Shown: positions 19,301-27,665, numbered from the stretch's first letter. The stretch is 64,000 bases of DNA from Schaalia hyovaginalis (GCF_014208035.1 NZ_JACHMK010000001.1:1736001-1800000), one strand, 5' to 3'. Made by a program: numbers and translations. Notes: generated from the letters alone by a model not told the origin.

Positions 19301-19867
19301 ATGTCCCTCCTGTCCCTGCTCGGCTCCCTGGGAGGCCTCCTGGTGGAGGCGCTCTCCGACAAGGCCCCCTCCGCGGGATCTCCCGGAGGGCCCGCGACGC
19401 CTCGGGGCCGCAAGGACCCCTCCTCGGCGCAGAGCCGCCCGGGATCCGAGGCGCGCGGCGCGATCCGCGAGGCGGAGCTGAGCGAGGCCCTCGCAGCGGC
19501 CTCCTACAGCCCCGATCCCGACGGCGAGGCCGACCCCGGAGAGGTCGTCTGGACCTGGGTCCCCTTCGAGGAGGATGCGACCAGGGGCAAGGACCGTCCG
19601 GTGGTCGTCCTCGGCCGCGCGCGGGGCGGCGTCTACCTCGCCCAGCTCACCTCCAAGGACCATAATCGGGATGCGGCGCAGGAGGCCCGTTGGGGCCGCT
19701 ACTGGCTCGACATCGGAAGCGGTCCCTGGGATCCCAAGCGCCGGCCCTCAAAGGTGCGGCTCGACCGCGCCCTGTGGGCGCCCCTGTCCGAGATCCGGCG
19801 GGAGGGGGCGAGCCTGCCCGAGCAGACCTTCCGGAGGATCGTCGCGGCCATGAGGGAGCACGCCTAG
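19301..19867 (+). CDS. PemK/MazF-like protein without an adjacent antitoxin
   Basis: 188 residues. The C-terminal ~110 residues resemble the PemK/MazF beta-barrel: GEVVWTWVPFEED, KDRPVVVLGRARGGVYLAQLTSK and the late VRLDRALWAPLSEIRREGASL. MazF toxins are mRNA interferases, but long single-gene PemK-like proteins of this type are chromosomal and not proven toxins. The N-terminal ~75 residues are low-complexity (Gly, Ala, Ser, Pro). I chose ATG 19301 (GGAG upstream); an extension to 19244 is not supported. No small antitoxin-like gene lies on either side, so a toxin-antitoxin role is doubtful. Confidence 0.72.
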   Translation: MSLLSLLGSLGGLLVEALSDKAPSAGSPGGPATPRGRKDPSSAQSRPGSEARGAIREAELSEALAAASYSPDPDGEADPGEVVWTWVPFEEDATRGKDRPVVVLGRARGGVYLAQLTSKDHNRDAAQEARWGRYWLDIGSGPWDPKRRPSKVRLDRALWAPLSEIRREGASLPEQTFRRIVAAMREHA

Positions 19868-19917
19868 AGCGGCCGCGCGGACGTGAGCGTCTTCACGGAC
19901 TCAAGGGACCGATGCCA

Positions 19918-19948
19918 TTGGCATTGAGCCGAGTCTCGCTGGTATCCT
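19918..19948 (+). promoter_or_regulatory. Possible rpsT promoter
   Basis: TTGGCA (19918-19923), a 19-base spacer and TATCCT (19943-19948). This would give a leader of about 130 bases before the rpsT start, long enough for the translational autoregulation known for S20 in other bacteria. Confidence 0.45.
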
Positions 19949-20083
19949 TGTCCTTCGGACTCCCAGCCTGGTCGGGCAGGGGGTCTGGTCGGAACCGTTC
20001 GAGGATGTCCCCACGTCCCAGTCCCGGTTCAGACACAGCCCTCACCGACCCTGCACGACAATCTTTCAAGGAGTTTTCCCACT

Positions 20084-20347
20084 GTGGCGAACATCAAGTC
20101 CCAGATCAAGCGGATCCGCACCAACGAGAAGCGCCGCCTGCGCAACCAGTCTGTGAAGTCCGAGCTCAAGACGCTCGTTCGCAAGACCCGCGAAGCCGTG
20201 GACGCCGGCGACAAGGAAGCGGCGCTCGCCGCCCTCCGGCTCGCCTCCCGCAAGCTCGACAAGGCCGTTTCCAAGGGCGTCATCCACAAGAACCAGGCCG
20301 CGAACCGCAAGTCCAAGCTCGCGCGTCGCGTGTCGAAGCTCGGCTGA
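20084..20347 (+). CDS. rpsT: 30S ribosomal protein S20
   Basis: 87 residues, Lys/Arg-rich, with the standard S20 pattern: [20 protein letters not shown] at the start and [18 protein letters not shown] near the end. Binds 16S rRNA in the small subunit. It starts with GTG at 20084 after AAGGAG. A GTG or TTG start is also known for rpsT elsewhere and lowers initiation as part of autoregulation. It is followed by a hairpin terminator and converges with holA. Confidence 0.97.
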   Translation: MANIKSQIKRIRTNEKRRLRNQSVKSELKTLVRKTREAVDAGDKEAALAALRLASRKLDKAVSKGVIHKNQAANRKSKLARRVSKLG

Positions 20348-20365
20348 ATCGATCTTCATCGCGTT

Positions 20366-20391
20366 CGGGGGTCGCCGGAAGGCGGCCCCCG
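20366..20391. terminator. rpsT terminator hairpin
   Basis: An 11-base stem (one G-T wobble) with a GGAA loop, CGGGGGTCGCC at 20366-20376 pairing with GGCGGCCCCCG at 20381-20391. Confidence 0.75.
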
Positions 20392-20505
20392 ATCCGTGTT
20401 CCCGCATTCCCGAGAGCTTGCGCGTCCGATGCCGCGCGCCGCTCGCCCCAAGGATGGGCCCCGGTTGAGCCCGGTTGAGCCCCGGGCCGATCCGCCCGCC
20501 CGGGT

Positions 20506-21486
20506 CTAGCGGCGATCGCGCAGGCGGCAGATCGTGATGACGGCCTTCTCGATCGCCCGTTCGCGGTCCTTGGACAGGCCCTTCGCCTCTTCATCGGCGA
20601 GGGCGATCGCGCTGATCGCATCGGCGAGCGCATGATCGTGCCAGCCCCTGAGTTCACGCCGCGCCCGATCGACCTGCCAGGAGGGCATCTTCGCGATCAC
20701 CGCCCTCGACCCTGAGGAGACCTTCGTGAGGGTGCGGAACTTCATCGCGAGGGCGCTCACGATCGCGAGCGGATCGACGCCCGTGACGAGAGCGTGTCTG
20801 AGCAGGGTGAGCGCACGGGCGGTCTCCCCCGCGATCGCCGCGTCGGCGATGGTGAAGCCCGTCGCCTCGATCCGCCCGGCGTAGTAACGGTGGACGTCCT
20901 CGATGCGGACGGTCCCCTCGACATCGACGAGGAGCTGGGCGACGGCGGCCGCCATCGCGCGCAGGTCGGATCCCAGGGCATCGACGATGGCGCGCATCGC
21001 GTCGACGTCCATGCTCCGCCCGGCGGCCCGAACATCGGCGCGCACCAGTTCGAACTTGTCCTGGTCCTTCTTGATCTCTTCGGCGGGGATCACGGGGAAG
21101 CCTGCCTTCGCGATCGCGTCGAGGACCTTCTTGCCGCGCGCGTTCCCGCCCGGGTGGCAGATGACGATCCACACCTCGGGAGCCGGGGCCTCGATGTAGG
21201 CGAGGAGGTCCTTGACGAAGTCGTCGTTCATCGATTCGGCATCGCGCACGAGGACGAGTCGGGATTCGCCGAAGAGGGAGGGCGAGGTGAGGATGTCGAG
21301 ATTGCCGAGGGCGTAGCCGGCCGCTGAGATCTCGGAGCGTTCGAGCCGCGGGTCGGTCTGGAGCGCCAGGGCGCGGATCGCGGACAGGGCCCGATCGATG
21401 AGCAGTCCTTCTTTGCCCTTGATGAGGATGACGGGCGCGAGTTCGATCCGCTCGGATTTCGCGCTCCTCCGCCCACCCGCCGCCAT
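20506..21486 (-). CDS. holA: DNA polymerase III subunit delta
   Basis: 326 residues. The delta subunit of the clamp loader, which opens the sliding clamp. Recognised by the N-terminal ILIKGKEGLLIDRAL, the LFGESRLVLVRDAE segment, WIVICHPGGNARGKKVLD, and the C-terminal collar domain. The ATG 21486 follows GGGAGG. HolA normally follows comEC in an operon; here it does, but with a trpA 3' fragment on the opposite strand between the two genes. Confidence 0.88.
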   Translation of the reverse strand: MAAGGRRSAKSERIELAPVILIKGKEGLLIDRALSAIRALALQTDPRLERSEISAAGYALGNLDILTSPSLFGESRLVLVRDAESMNDDFVKDLLAYIEAPAPEVWIVICHPGGNARGKKVLDAIAKAGFPVIPAEEIKKDQDKFELVRADVRAAGRSMDVDAMRAIVDALGSDLRAMAAAVAQLLVDVEGTVRIEDVHRYYAGRIEATGFTIADAAIAGETARALTLLRHALVTGVDPLAIVSALAMKFRTLTKVSSGSRAVIAKMPSWQVDRARRELRGWHDHALADAISAIALADEEAKGLSKDRERAIEKAVITICRLRDRR

Positions 21487-21549
21487 GAATCCTCCCGATC
21501 CGTCCGCTGATCACCGCCGTGCCCTCCCAGTGTGTCACGAGGAGGAGTC

Positions 21550-21741
21550 ATTACGGGCACGGGGCTCACCCGGGCGGGCGCCGCCGGTGCGATCTCGGGT
21601 TCGGCGGTCGTGAAGATCGTCGAGGAGCACTCGGACGCCCTCGTGGCCTCAGGGAGCGGGGACGAGGCCGAGGGCTTTGCTGCGGCGCGCAGGGATCTCG
21701 TCGCCTTCGTGTCCCGGATGAAGGCCGCCACGAGGCCTTGA
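21550..21741 (+). pseudogene. trpA: 3' fragment of trpA (tryptophan synthase alpha chain)
   Basis: The plus-strand frame ending at TGA 21739-21741 reads AGAAGAISGSAVVKIVEEH and, 25 residues on, LVAFVSRMKAATRP. These match the C-terminal end of TrpA, whose textbook sequence has AGAAGAISGSAIVKIIE and ends with FVxxMKAATR. Only the last ~55-60 residues are present; no barrel core or start codon precedes them. GC at third positions is high, as in a former gene. It lies opposite comEC and holA, and the comEC frame runs through it antisense, so it is a leftover of a rearrangement rather than an expressed gene. Confidence 0.8.
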
Positions 21742-23305
21742 GGGCGTGGCGAGGCGCCCCGCCGTCCTTCTTCGTCGAGGCCCGCGCCCGCCCGCGGCGC
21801 CAGATGAGCACGAGGGCGCAGAGCCCGGCAAGCGCCCCGAGGAGGGCGAGCCGGGCCCCGCTCGCTTCGAATCGCGCACCGGGCAGGTCCGCGACGCTCC
21901 GCGCCGTTGCGGCGATCCACGCCGTGCACACGCTCGAAGCACGGGCGAGCGCCGCCGCACCGGGCATCCAGAGGGGAGCGAGCAGGGCGCTTCCCAGGGC
22001 GAGGAGGGTCGCTGGTGCGACGGCGGGGGCGGCCACGAGGTTCGCCGGGACCGCGTAGGCCGGAAGGGCGGGATTCATCGCGAGGAGGATCGGGGCCGTC
22101 ATGATCGCGCACCACGCGGGCACCGCGATCAGAGCGAGGAGCCTGCCGAGGAAGCGGCCGAGCGGCGCGTCATCGCGCAGCCGGGCCCGTCCCGATCGCA
22201 GCCACGCCCTGGCGGGAACGAGCACGCCGAAGGTGGCGGCGGCTGAAAGCGCGAAACCGAAATCCCTCGAGCACCACGGGTCGATGAGGAGCATTCCCGT
22301 GACCACCGCCCCCAGGGTCGCGATCCCCTGCCCGTTCCTTCCGATGAGGGCCCCGAGGAGCGCGCTTCCCGACGACAGGGCCGCCCGCAACACCGCGGGA
22401 GTCGGTCCGACGATCGCGACGAAGACGACGAGGACGATCCCCATCCCGAGGATGCGGCCCCGTCGCGACCTCGGCAGCAGGTAGGGAGCCACGCCCAGCA
22501 CGATCGCCAAGTGGGATCCCGATACGGCCGTCAGGTGCGTCAAGGACGCCGTCCGGAAGGCCTTGCGGAGCTCGGGGCCCATCGCGCGATCGTCGCCGAT
22601 CGCCATCCCCGGCACCAGGGCCCGTCCCTGCTCGTCGAGGCCGGCGCAGGCCTCGACGAGCCGCTCACGCAGGCGCCGCACCGATCCCCGCCATCCGCCG
22701 GGCCGTGCGGCGATGACGATGCTCTCGCCCCTCAGCAGGCCGGCGGTCGGCGGCCCCTGGGGATGGGAGGTGTCGAGGACGCCTCGCACCTCCACTCGGT
22801 CCCCGCGCCGCGCTTCGGCGAGCTCGCCCGTCACGATGATGCGCACGTAGGCCCCCTCGGACCTCCCCTCCCCCGTTTCAAGCACCCGGGCCCTCGCCCT
22901 CGAGCGCGAGACCCCGGATCGGGCCTTCACGGGAACCGGGTCCTCCTCGAGGCGCGCCGTCACGCTCACGAGCGAGCCGGAGCGAGCTGCTCGCACCGCT
23001 TCGGAGGCGTCGAAGGCCCGCCGGTGCGCGCCTGCGGTCCCCGTGGCGACGGCGAGGGCGAGGGCGACGACGAGGAGCCCCGCTCCGAGCGATCCCCGGG
23101 GGCTTCTCGCATGGAGGGGCGCGGGCCCGGGCCCCTTCGAGATGAGCAGGGCGAGGGCGAGCGCTGCGATGAGGAGGGAGACGATGATGAGGATGAGAGG
23201 GGCCCGTCCTCCGCCCGTCCCCCACCACGCGCCGGCCCAGGCGGCGAGCGCCACCGGGAGCAGACGGAGATCGTCCAGGTCCGGCATCCGCTTCGCCAGG
23301 GTCAT
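21566..23305 (-). CDS. comEC: ComEC/Rec2 DNA-uptake channel protein
   Basis: 579 residues. Membrane channel through which single-stranded DNA enters during transformation. N-terminal membrane spans, an OB-like DUF4131 region (VSVTARLEEDPVPV, GDRVEVRGVLD), and the competence domain with GDDRAM, LTAVSGSHLAIV and further spans are visible. The usual C-terminal MBL-like nuclease domain of long ComEC proteins is absent. The final ~58 residues after the last span are Arg/Pro-rich and are the antisense reading of the trpA fragment, so the natural end was probably near 21741. The start overlaps the comEA stop by four bases. Confidence 0.85.
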   Translation of the reverse strand: MTLAKRMPDLDDLRLLPVALAAWAGAWWGTGGGRAPLILIIVSLLIAALALALLISKGPGPAPLHARSPRGSLGAGLLVVALALAVATGTAGAHRRAFDASEAVRAARSGSLVSVTARLEEDPVPVKARSGVSRSRARARVLETGEGRSEGAYVRIIVTGELAEARRGDRVEVRGVLDTSHPQGPPTAGLLRGESIVIAARPGGWRGSVRRLRERLVEACAGLDEQGRALVPGMAIGDDRAMGPELRKAFRTASLTHLTAVSGSHLAIVLGVAPYLLPRSRRGRILGMGIVLVVFVAIVGPTPAVLRAALSSGSALLGALIGRNGQGIATLGAVVTGMLLIDPWCSRDFGFALSAAATFGVLVPARAWLRSGRARLRDDAPLGRFLGRLLALIAVPAWCAIMTAPILLAMNPALPAYAVPANLVAAPAVAPATLLALGSALLAPLWMPGAAALARASSVCTAWIAATARSVADLPGARFEASGARLALLGALAGLCALVLIWRRGRARASTKKDGGAPRHALKASWRPSSGTRRRRDPCAPQQSPRPRPRSLRPRGRPSAPRRSSRPPNPRSHRRRPPG

Positions 23306-24024
23306 GAGCAGACCCCGGGGCCGATGCGGGAGAGCAGTGCCGGGCCGATGCCGGGCACGGCGTCCAGGTCCTCGAGCGAGGCGAAGGGCCCGGAGGATCG
23401 GCGGAAGGCGAGGATCCTCTCGGCGAGGGCCGGACCGATGCCGTCGAGCGTTTGCAGCGCTGAGGCGTCGGCCGTGTTGAGGTCGACGCAGGCGGGCTGC
23501 TCCGCCGCGAGGGCGCCGCCGGAGCCAGCGGCTTCGGCGTCCTGCGCCTGCTCGCCGAGACGGGGGACGTAGAGCCTCGCCCCGTCGGCGACGGGAGCCG
23601 CGAGGTTGAGGGCGTCGAGGTCGGAGTCGGGCAGGGGGCCGCCCGCGGCCTCGATCGCGTCGACCGCCCGGGCGCCCGGCGTCAATCTCACCACTCCGGG
23701 CGCGGACACGGCCCCGGCGACGTGGACGAGGAACTCCGACTGCTCGGCAGGGGCGTGCGACTGGCCGGATCCGCTCGCTTCGATCGGCTCAGGGACGGAT
23801 TGCGCGCTCGCGGCCCCCTCGTCTTCGACGCCGTGCGCGTCGGCGCCGATCGTCCTCGACAATCCGATCACGCCCAGCAGGCCCATCGCGCAGACGAGGA
23901 CGAGGGCGGACCACCTCGACGGCAGGAGGAGGCAGGACCTGGGGGAGCTCGGCGGGCGCTCGGATTCGGGCAGGTAGACGGCGCGCGTGAGGCGGTGCAG
24001 GCGCAGGCGCGTCTTGAGATCCAT
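23302..24024 (-). CDS. comEA: ComEA-type DNA-binding competence protein
   Basis: 240 residues. Membrane-anchored receptor for incoming double-stranded DNA. One N-terminal span (LVLVCAMGLLGVIGL, near residue 45), a low-complexity linker, an SLBB domain (VHVAGAVSAPGVVRLTPGARAVDAI), and a C-terminal helix-hairpin-helix pair (VDLNTADASALQTLDGIGPALAERI, FASLEDLDAVPGIGPALLSRI). The start at ATG 24024 has no ribosome-binding site; a TAGTCT box ends 6 bases before it, which suggests a leaderless transcript. It overlaps comEC by four bases. It is divergent from the toxin-island genes. Confidence 0.9.
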   Translation of the reverse strand: MDLKTRLRLHRLTRAVYLPESERPPSSPRSCLLLPSRWSALVLVCAMGLLGVIGLSRTIGADAHGVEDEGAASAQSVPEPIEASGSGQSHAPAEQSEFLVHVAGAVSAPGVVRLTPGARAVDAIEAAGGPLPDSDLDALNLAAPVADGARLYVPRLGEQAQDAEAAGSGGALAAEQPACVDLNTADASALQTLDGIGPALAERILAFRRSSGPFASLEDLDAVPGIGPALLSRIGPGVCS

Positions 24025-24030
24025 GACCGA

Positions 24031-24036
24031 AGACTA
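24031..24036 (-). promoter_or_regulatory. Candidate leaderless -10 box of comEA
   Basis: TAGTCT on the minus strand, followed by six bases and the ATG at 24024. The spacing puts transcription start at or next to the start codon. Confidence 0.5.
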
Positions 24037-24156
24037 GGTGCGCCGGGGGCGCGGGACGCGTGCGCATCGGAGAGGGTGTGGAGGTGCCGGGATCCTTCGG
24101 GCCTGTGGATGAGGGAGGCCTCGTGCCCGCTCCTGGCTGTCTTCCTCACGGGCAGA

Positions 24157-24162
24157 TATTCT
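24157..24162 (+). promoter_or_regulatory. Candidate leaderless -10 box of the YbaB-like gene
   Basis: TATTCT followed by six bases and the ATG at 24169, with no ribosome-binding site. Same geometry as at comEA, facing the other way. Confidence 0.55.
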
Positions 24163-24168
24163 GACCGT

Positions 24169-24597
24169 ATGACAAGCGAAGCCGCCATGGCTCAGATCCG
24201 ACGCATCGAGGAACAGGTCGCCCAGGCCAATCAGCGTGCCGATCTCATGAAGTCTTTCCAGCAACGCGTCGAGGAGCTGCGTGGCACCGCGACCTCCCAG
24301 CGGCGCGAGGTGAGTGTCCAGGTCGATTCTGGAGGACGACTAACCGATGTCGAATTCACCGCGGGTTTCGCCAAACTGTCAACACAGGAGATGGCAGACG
24401 TCTTTCTGCGTACCTTAGCCGCCGCCCGTAAAGATGCTGCAGCGACCGCCCGGATCCTCGCCATCGACACCTTCGGAGAGGACTCGCCCGTGACCGAGCA
24501 GCTGTTGGCCGCCTACGAACGCACCATGCCAGCGGCCCCCGAAGAGACCGGAGCCCCGCCGAAGAACAGGGGGCCGATCCTGCGCCGGGAGCTCTGA
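24169..24597 (+). CDS. YbaB/EbfC-family protein at a type VII-type locus
   Basis: 142 residues. Contains the YbaB/EbfC-type core (VSVQVDSGGRLTDVEFTAGFAKLSTQEMADV, near residues 45-80) after a coiled-coil-like N-terminus. YbaB proteins bind DNA, but relatives in actinobacterial WXG100 loci are short scaffolding-type proteins of unknown role. It has no ribosome-binding site and a leaderless-type promoter. It precedes an EspC-like gene by 8 bases and a large toxin-like gene, so it is read as part of a secretion/effector cassette. GC content is visibly lower than in the flanking core genes. Confidence 0.72.
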   Translation: MTSEAAMAQIRRIEEQVAQANQRADLMKSFQQRVEELRGTATSQRREVSVQVDSGGRLTDVEFTAGFAKLSTQEMADVFLRTLAAARKDAAATARILAIDTFGEDSPVTEQLLAAYERTMPAAPEETGAPPKNRGPILRREL

Positions 24598-24605
24598 GCA
24601 TCGCC

Positions 24606-24911
24606 ATGACGGATATCGACATCTCAACGGACATCTTGCGCACGGCTGCCTATCAGGCCGATTCCGCAGCCTCGCAGATCAACACCGCCCGCATCGCAGC
24701 AGGCCAGGCTCTCGCCGATAACGCCTTCGGCCTCATGTGCTCCCCACTCTTGCTGCCCCTGTACGCGCCCTTTGCTGCTGCTGCCGATGCCATGATGAGT
24801 TCGGCCGCATCCGCAGTGTCCTCCGCAGCGGCGAATCTGCGCGAGACCGCTGATGACTTCGAAGATCATGATGATCAGCTCGTTCACGCCTTTCATTCGG
24901 TGGAGTTGTGA
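24606..24911 (+). CDS. EspC/WXG100-like secretion-associated small protein
   Basis: 101 residues, predicted to form two long helices with a central GLMCSPLLLPLY hydrophobic turn, and alanine-rich helices ending in LRETADDFEDHDDQ. This fits the EspC-like/ESAT-6-like families, which pair with large effectors for export by type VII secretion. No WXG motif is present. It lies 8 bases after the YbaB-like gene and 2 bases before the ATG of the toxin-like gene, so translation is probably coupled. No ESX core genes (EccC, EccB, EccD, MycP) are in the window, so the export machinery must be elsewhere. Confidence 0.65.
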   Translation: MTDIDISTDILRTAAYQADSAASQINTARIAAGQALADNAFGLMCSPLLLPLYAPFAAAADAMMSSAASAVSSAAANLRETADDFEDHDDQLVHAFHSVEL

Positions 24912-24913
24912 AT

Positions 24914-26569
24914 ATGAGTGACGAAGCAGCTGACGTCTACGGCATCCGCGGGAGAGTCGGGTCGAGCGCGAGCGGAGCGCAGAGCACCAATTCTCTGATC
25001 GTCGCCCCCGTGGATACGGCAACGCCATTCTCCGGTACGCAGCTCCTCGAGGATGGCGCGCAATTGGTCGACGCCTTCAACAACAGGGACTGGGTCAGCG
25101 GGGGGATGGCCGCTTTCTCGAGTTTCGCGGACCTCGCATCGACGCTGGCGGATCCTCTCGGCTCTGCTTTCTCGATGGGGATCGGCTGGGTCCTCGATCA
25201 TGTCGATCCGCTCAAATCCTGGCTCGAAGATCTGACCGGTGATGCCGGTGAGGTCGCCGCAGCCGCTGGCACGTGGAGCAATATCGCAGGTCATCTGGAG
25301 ACGGCGGGGGCCGACCTGCTGTCATCGCTCGATTCCGCACTCGCCGAGCAGAGGTCCCTCGCTGTCGACGCCTATCGTCGACTCCAATCAGCCGCCGCGC
25401 AGCATCTGTCGATGTCCGCCAATCTCGCCGGGGCGATCTCAACAGGACTGACAGTCGCCTCCACCCTTGTTCAGATCGTTCATGATCTCGTTCGTGACGC
25501 CCTCGCGGATGTCATCGGAAAAGCCTCATCCTCAGCTCTTGAGATCGCCTTCACCCTGGGGCTTGCCAGCCCGCACGCGATAGCCAATGTTGTCACGACT
25601 GTGAGCAAGTGGGCCAATCGATTGAGCGGAACGGTCACGAAGCTCGTCAAGTCCTTCGATGAGCTCAGCGGCCTCATGACCCGCGCTAAGAATCTCGTCG
25701 ACAAAGTCGCATCCACCTTTGAGACGATCAAGAAAATTCCCGGTCGGATCGCAGATCGATCTTTTTCACAGGATCTGAAATTCGCCGTCGATGCATGTTT
25801 CAATCCGAAGCACACGGACGACATGCTCGATGCGGGAAAGTCGGCGACCCGCCGCATCGACGACGCCCTGTCGAGCGGAAGATTTGATAGCGAATTTGCA
25901 GATCTTGGACTGACTCGGTGGTCCCTTGAGGAGTTCCAGGCGAAGACCCGTTTGGGCGTCGGAGATCCGGGGCTGAGTTCGGCCGATCTGGAGATGCTCC
26001 TCCTCATCCGCGACGATGACATGCTCAAGCTCAAGGGTGGCGATATCGTCTCCAAGGTGCATCTCGATCAGACTGCTTCTCTGCCCACGTACAACACCCT
26101 CGGCGGTTTCATCTCCAGAGCGGATGATATGGCGGGTCTGGACGCACGAGCCACTTTCGACTCGCTTCGAGGTGATTATTACCCGAGCGCCGAAGCAACT
26201 GAGCCCCTCCACTTCGATTCAAGCAAACCTTTGTACCAGACCCGGGTGATGGCGGATGAAGCGATGGCTGAAGCCTCCAAGCCGGCCTACTCCTCAGAAA
26301 TGCGCGCTCACGGTGCAAAAAGCGACATCGGGAGGACGCGACTCGATCAGAATCTAGGCCACACGGGCCCCTACACCGGTCACGGCTACACTGCCTCGAC
26401 GACGGGGACGACCGTCCCTGAATCAATGCTCAGCCGAGCCTACTCGCGTGAACCCAAACCCGTCGTTTATCAGGAGACCTACAACCTGCAAAACGGCAGG
26501 CGGGTTTCGATCGTCGTATCAAATCCCTTCACGGGCAATCCGATCAGGATTCCGACCTTCGGGCGCTGA
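24914..26569 (+). CDS. Putative type VII-secreted polymorphic toxin
   Basis: 551 residues from ATG 24914 (GGAG 8 bases upstream; a GTG at 24908 overlapping the previous stop is also possible). The N-terminal half (to ~270) is Ala/Ser-rich and helical, with WXG100-like features such as WLEDLTGDAGEV and AAAAGTWSNIAGHLETAG. The middle is a spacer with an FNPKHTDDMLDAG segment. The C-terminal ~160 residues look like a separate toxin domain: TLGGFISRADDMAGL (~394), SLRGDYYPS, PYTGHGYTAS (~486-495) and a basic end. I cannot name its activity, and no catalytic site is proven. The same motif pair occurs in the protein at 27666-29051. No immunity gene lies on the same strand directly downstream. Lower GC indicates acquisition. 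Confidence 0.7.
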   Translation: MSDEAADVYGIRGRVGSSASGAQSTNSLIVAPVDTATPFSGTQLLEDGAQLVDAFNNRDWVSGGMAAFSSFADLASTLADPLGSAFSMGIGWVLDHVDPLKSWLEDLTGDAGEVAAAAGTWSNIAGHLETAGADLLSSLDSALAEQRSLAVDAYRRLQSAAAQHLSMSANLAGAISTGLTVASTLVQIVHDLVRDALADVIGKASSSALEIAFTLGLASPHAIANVVTTVSKWANRLSGTVTKLVKSFDELSGLMTRAKNLVDKVASTFETIKKIPGRIADRSFSQDLKFAVDACFNPKHTDDMLDAGKSATRRIDDALSSGRFDSEFADLGLTRWSLEEFQAKTRLGVGDPGLSSADLEMLLLIRDDDMLKLKGGDIVSKVHLDQTASLPTYNTLGGFISRADDMAGLDARATFDSLRGDYYPSAEATEPLHFDSSKPLYQTRVMADEAMAEASKPAYSSEMRAHGAKSDIGRTRLDQNLGHTGPYTGHGYTASTTGTTVPESMLSRAYSREPKPVVYQETYNLQNGRRVSIVVSNPFTGNPIRIPTFGR

Positions 26570-26574
26570 TTCCG

Positions 26575-27591
26575 TCAGACCACTGACAGACCATTCACGC
26601 AGGGAAGGATGGCGACGCGCGCACCGCGCACATCAGCGAAACGCTGACCGAACACGCGCGCGACGAAGGATCCGCAGCGCTCGCAGGCGAGCAAACGATC
26701 ACTCCCCCTCCAATCAGGGCCGCTTCCGTCCATGATCATCCGATCGTCGACGATCCGCAGATCAGCCTCGGCGCTCAACGCCAGAAGACGACCAGTCCAT
26801 TCCCACAGCGACTCCGCCGCGATCAGCCCCGAGCACGCCCCGCACACCAGGCTCCCGCTCTTCCCTGGCATTGAATGATCAGCGTCCCCCAGCCGTCTGC
26901 CGCGCATCATCCAGTACACCCGAGACGGCAGAACCTGACGCCATTGCTCCTCAGATTCACAGGGCACCTCAGCAAAAGGCGCCCCCCAGGACTGAGCACG
27001 CACAGACTCCGCACCACCGAAGAGCTCCGGCCGATAATACGGACCCTCCCACTCCGCCGGTCGCGGACGCGAACGGATCGCCTCCTCGAAGATCCGCCGA
27101 CTCGCCTCGACATCCCCCGGCACCAGCTCGACAGCTTCGCCAAACTCCCTTTCACACTCTTCAGGAGCAGGGTAAAGCCGAGCAAAACGCGCGTAGAGCC
27201 GCGTCAACGCCGAAGCCGGAACCATCCCGCTCCACTCTGGTGCCCCATAATCCCCATAGGTCTTCGTGAGCCCCAGCTGCTCAATTTTCGCAACAAAACT
27301 CGGATCCGTCCGATTGAAGTAGACATCGTAACGATCCTCGATGAGATCACCCTTCGGCCCCGACCCAAGCGCGGCATTCACTCCATCAATCTCGCCAGTG
27401 ATCCTGACCCAGACGATCTCGGTACCGGGGGTGAGGATGCGGTGCCGCAGGCGATCCCACCGTACGTCCCACGGCCACCTGAACCACCCGCGCTTGCGCA
27501 GCTTCACGGGCACAAGCAGCTCGGCACGGTCATAATGGCTCAGCTCTTCCAAGTGTCCATCCGCACAACAGAGCACGCTTTCAGTGGCCAC
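26575..27591 (-). CDS. Uncharacterised cysteine-containing protein convergent with the toxin gene
   Basis: 338 residues, GTG start at 27591 behind AGAGG. Two CxxC pairs, CGACSG (~residue 250) and CERCGS (~residue 308), look like a split zinc ribbon; two further Cys sit near the N-terminus (LCCADGH). The middle is acidic and Trp/Tyr-rich (RYDVYFNRTDPSFVAKI, PEWSGMVPASALTRLYARF). I do not recognise the family. Its stop is 5 bases from the stop of the toxin gene, on the opposite strand, so it could be an immunity or regulatory partner, but this is only inferred from position. GC resembles the toxin gene. Confidence 0.6.
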   Translation of the reverse strand: MATESVLCCADGHLEELSHYDRAELLVPVKLRKRGWFRWPWDVRWDRLRHRILTPGTEIVWVRITGEIDGVNAALGSGPKGDLIEDRYDVYFNRTDPSFVAKIEQLGLTKTYGDYGAPEWSGMVPASALTRLYARFARLYPAPEECEREFGEAVELVPGDVEASRRIFEEAIRSRPRPAEWEGPYYRPELFGGAESVRAQSWGAPFAEVPCESEEQWRQVLPSRVYWMMRGRRLGDADHSMPGKSGSLVCGACSGLIAAESLWEWTGRLLALSAEADLRIVDDRMIMDGSGPDWRGSDRLLACERCGSFVARVFGQRFADVRGARVAILPCVNGLSVV

Positions 27592-27653
27592 GGTCTACCT
27601 CTTGCTGGATCCACGCGCGTTGGCGTTCTCCGAGAAACGCCAGAAGCCTCGCC

Positions 27654-27659
27654 TATGAT
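27654..27659 (+). promoter_or_regulatory. Candidate leaderless -10 box
   Basis: TATGAT, close to the TATAAT consensus, followed by six bases and the ATG at 27666. No ribosome-binding site, so leaderless transcription is likely. Confidence 0.6.
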
Positions 27660-27665
27660 TTGACC

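Noticed and set aside
19868..20083. tRNA or small RNA before rpsT
   Set aside because: No cloverleaf or known RNA fold is evident; the region is better read as promoter and leader of rpsT.
24025..24168. Signal-recognition-particle RNA in the comEA/toxin gap
   Set aside because: Does not contain the conserved GGUCC-GGAAG-CAGCC-type core; no support.
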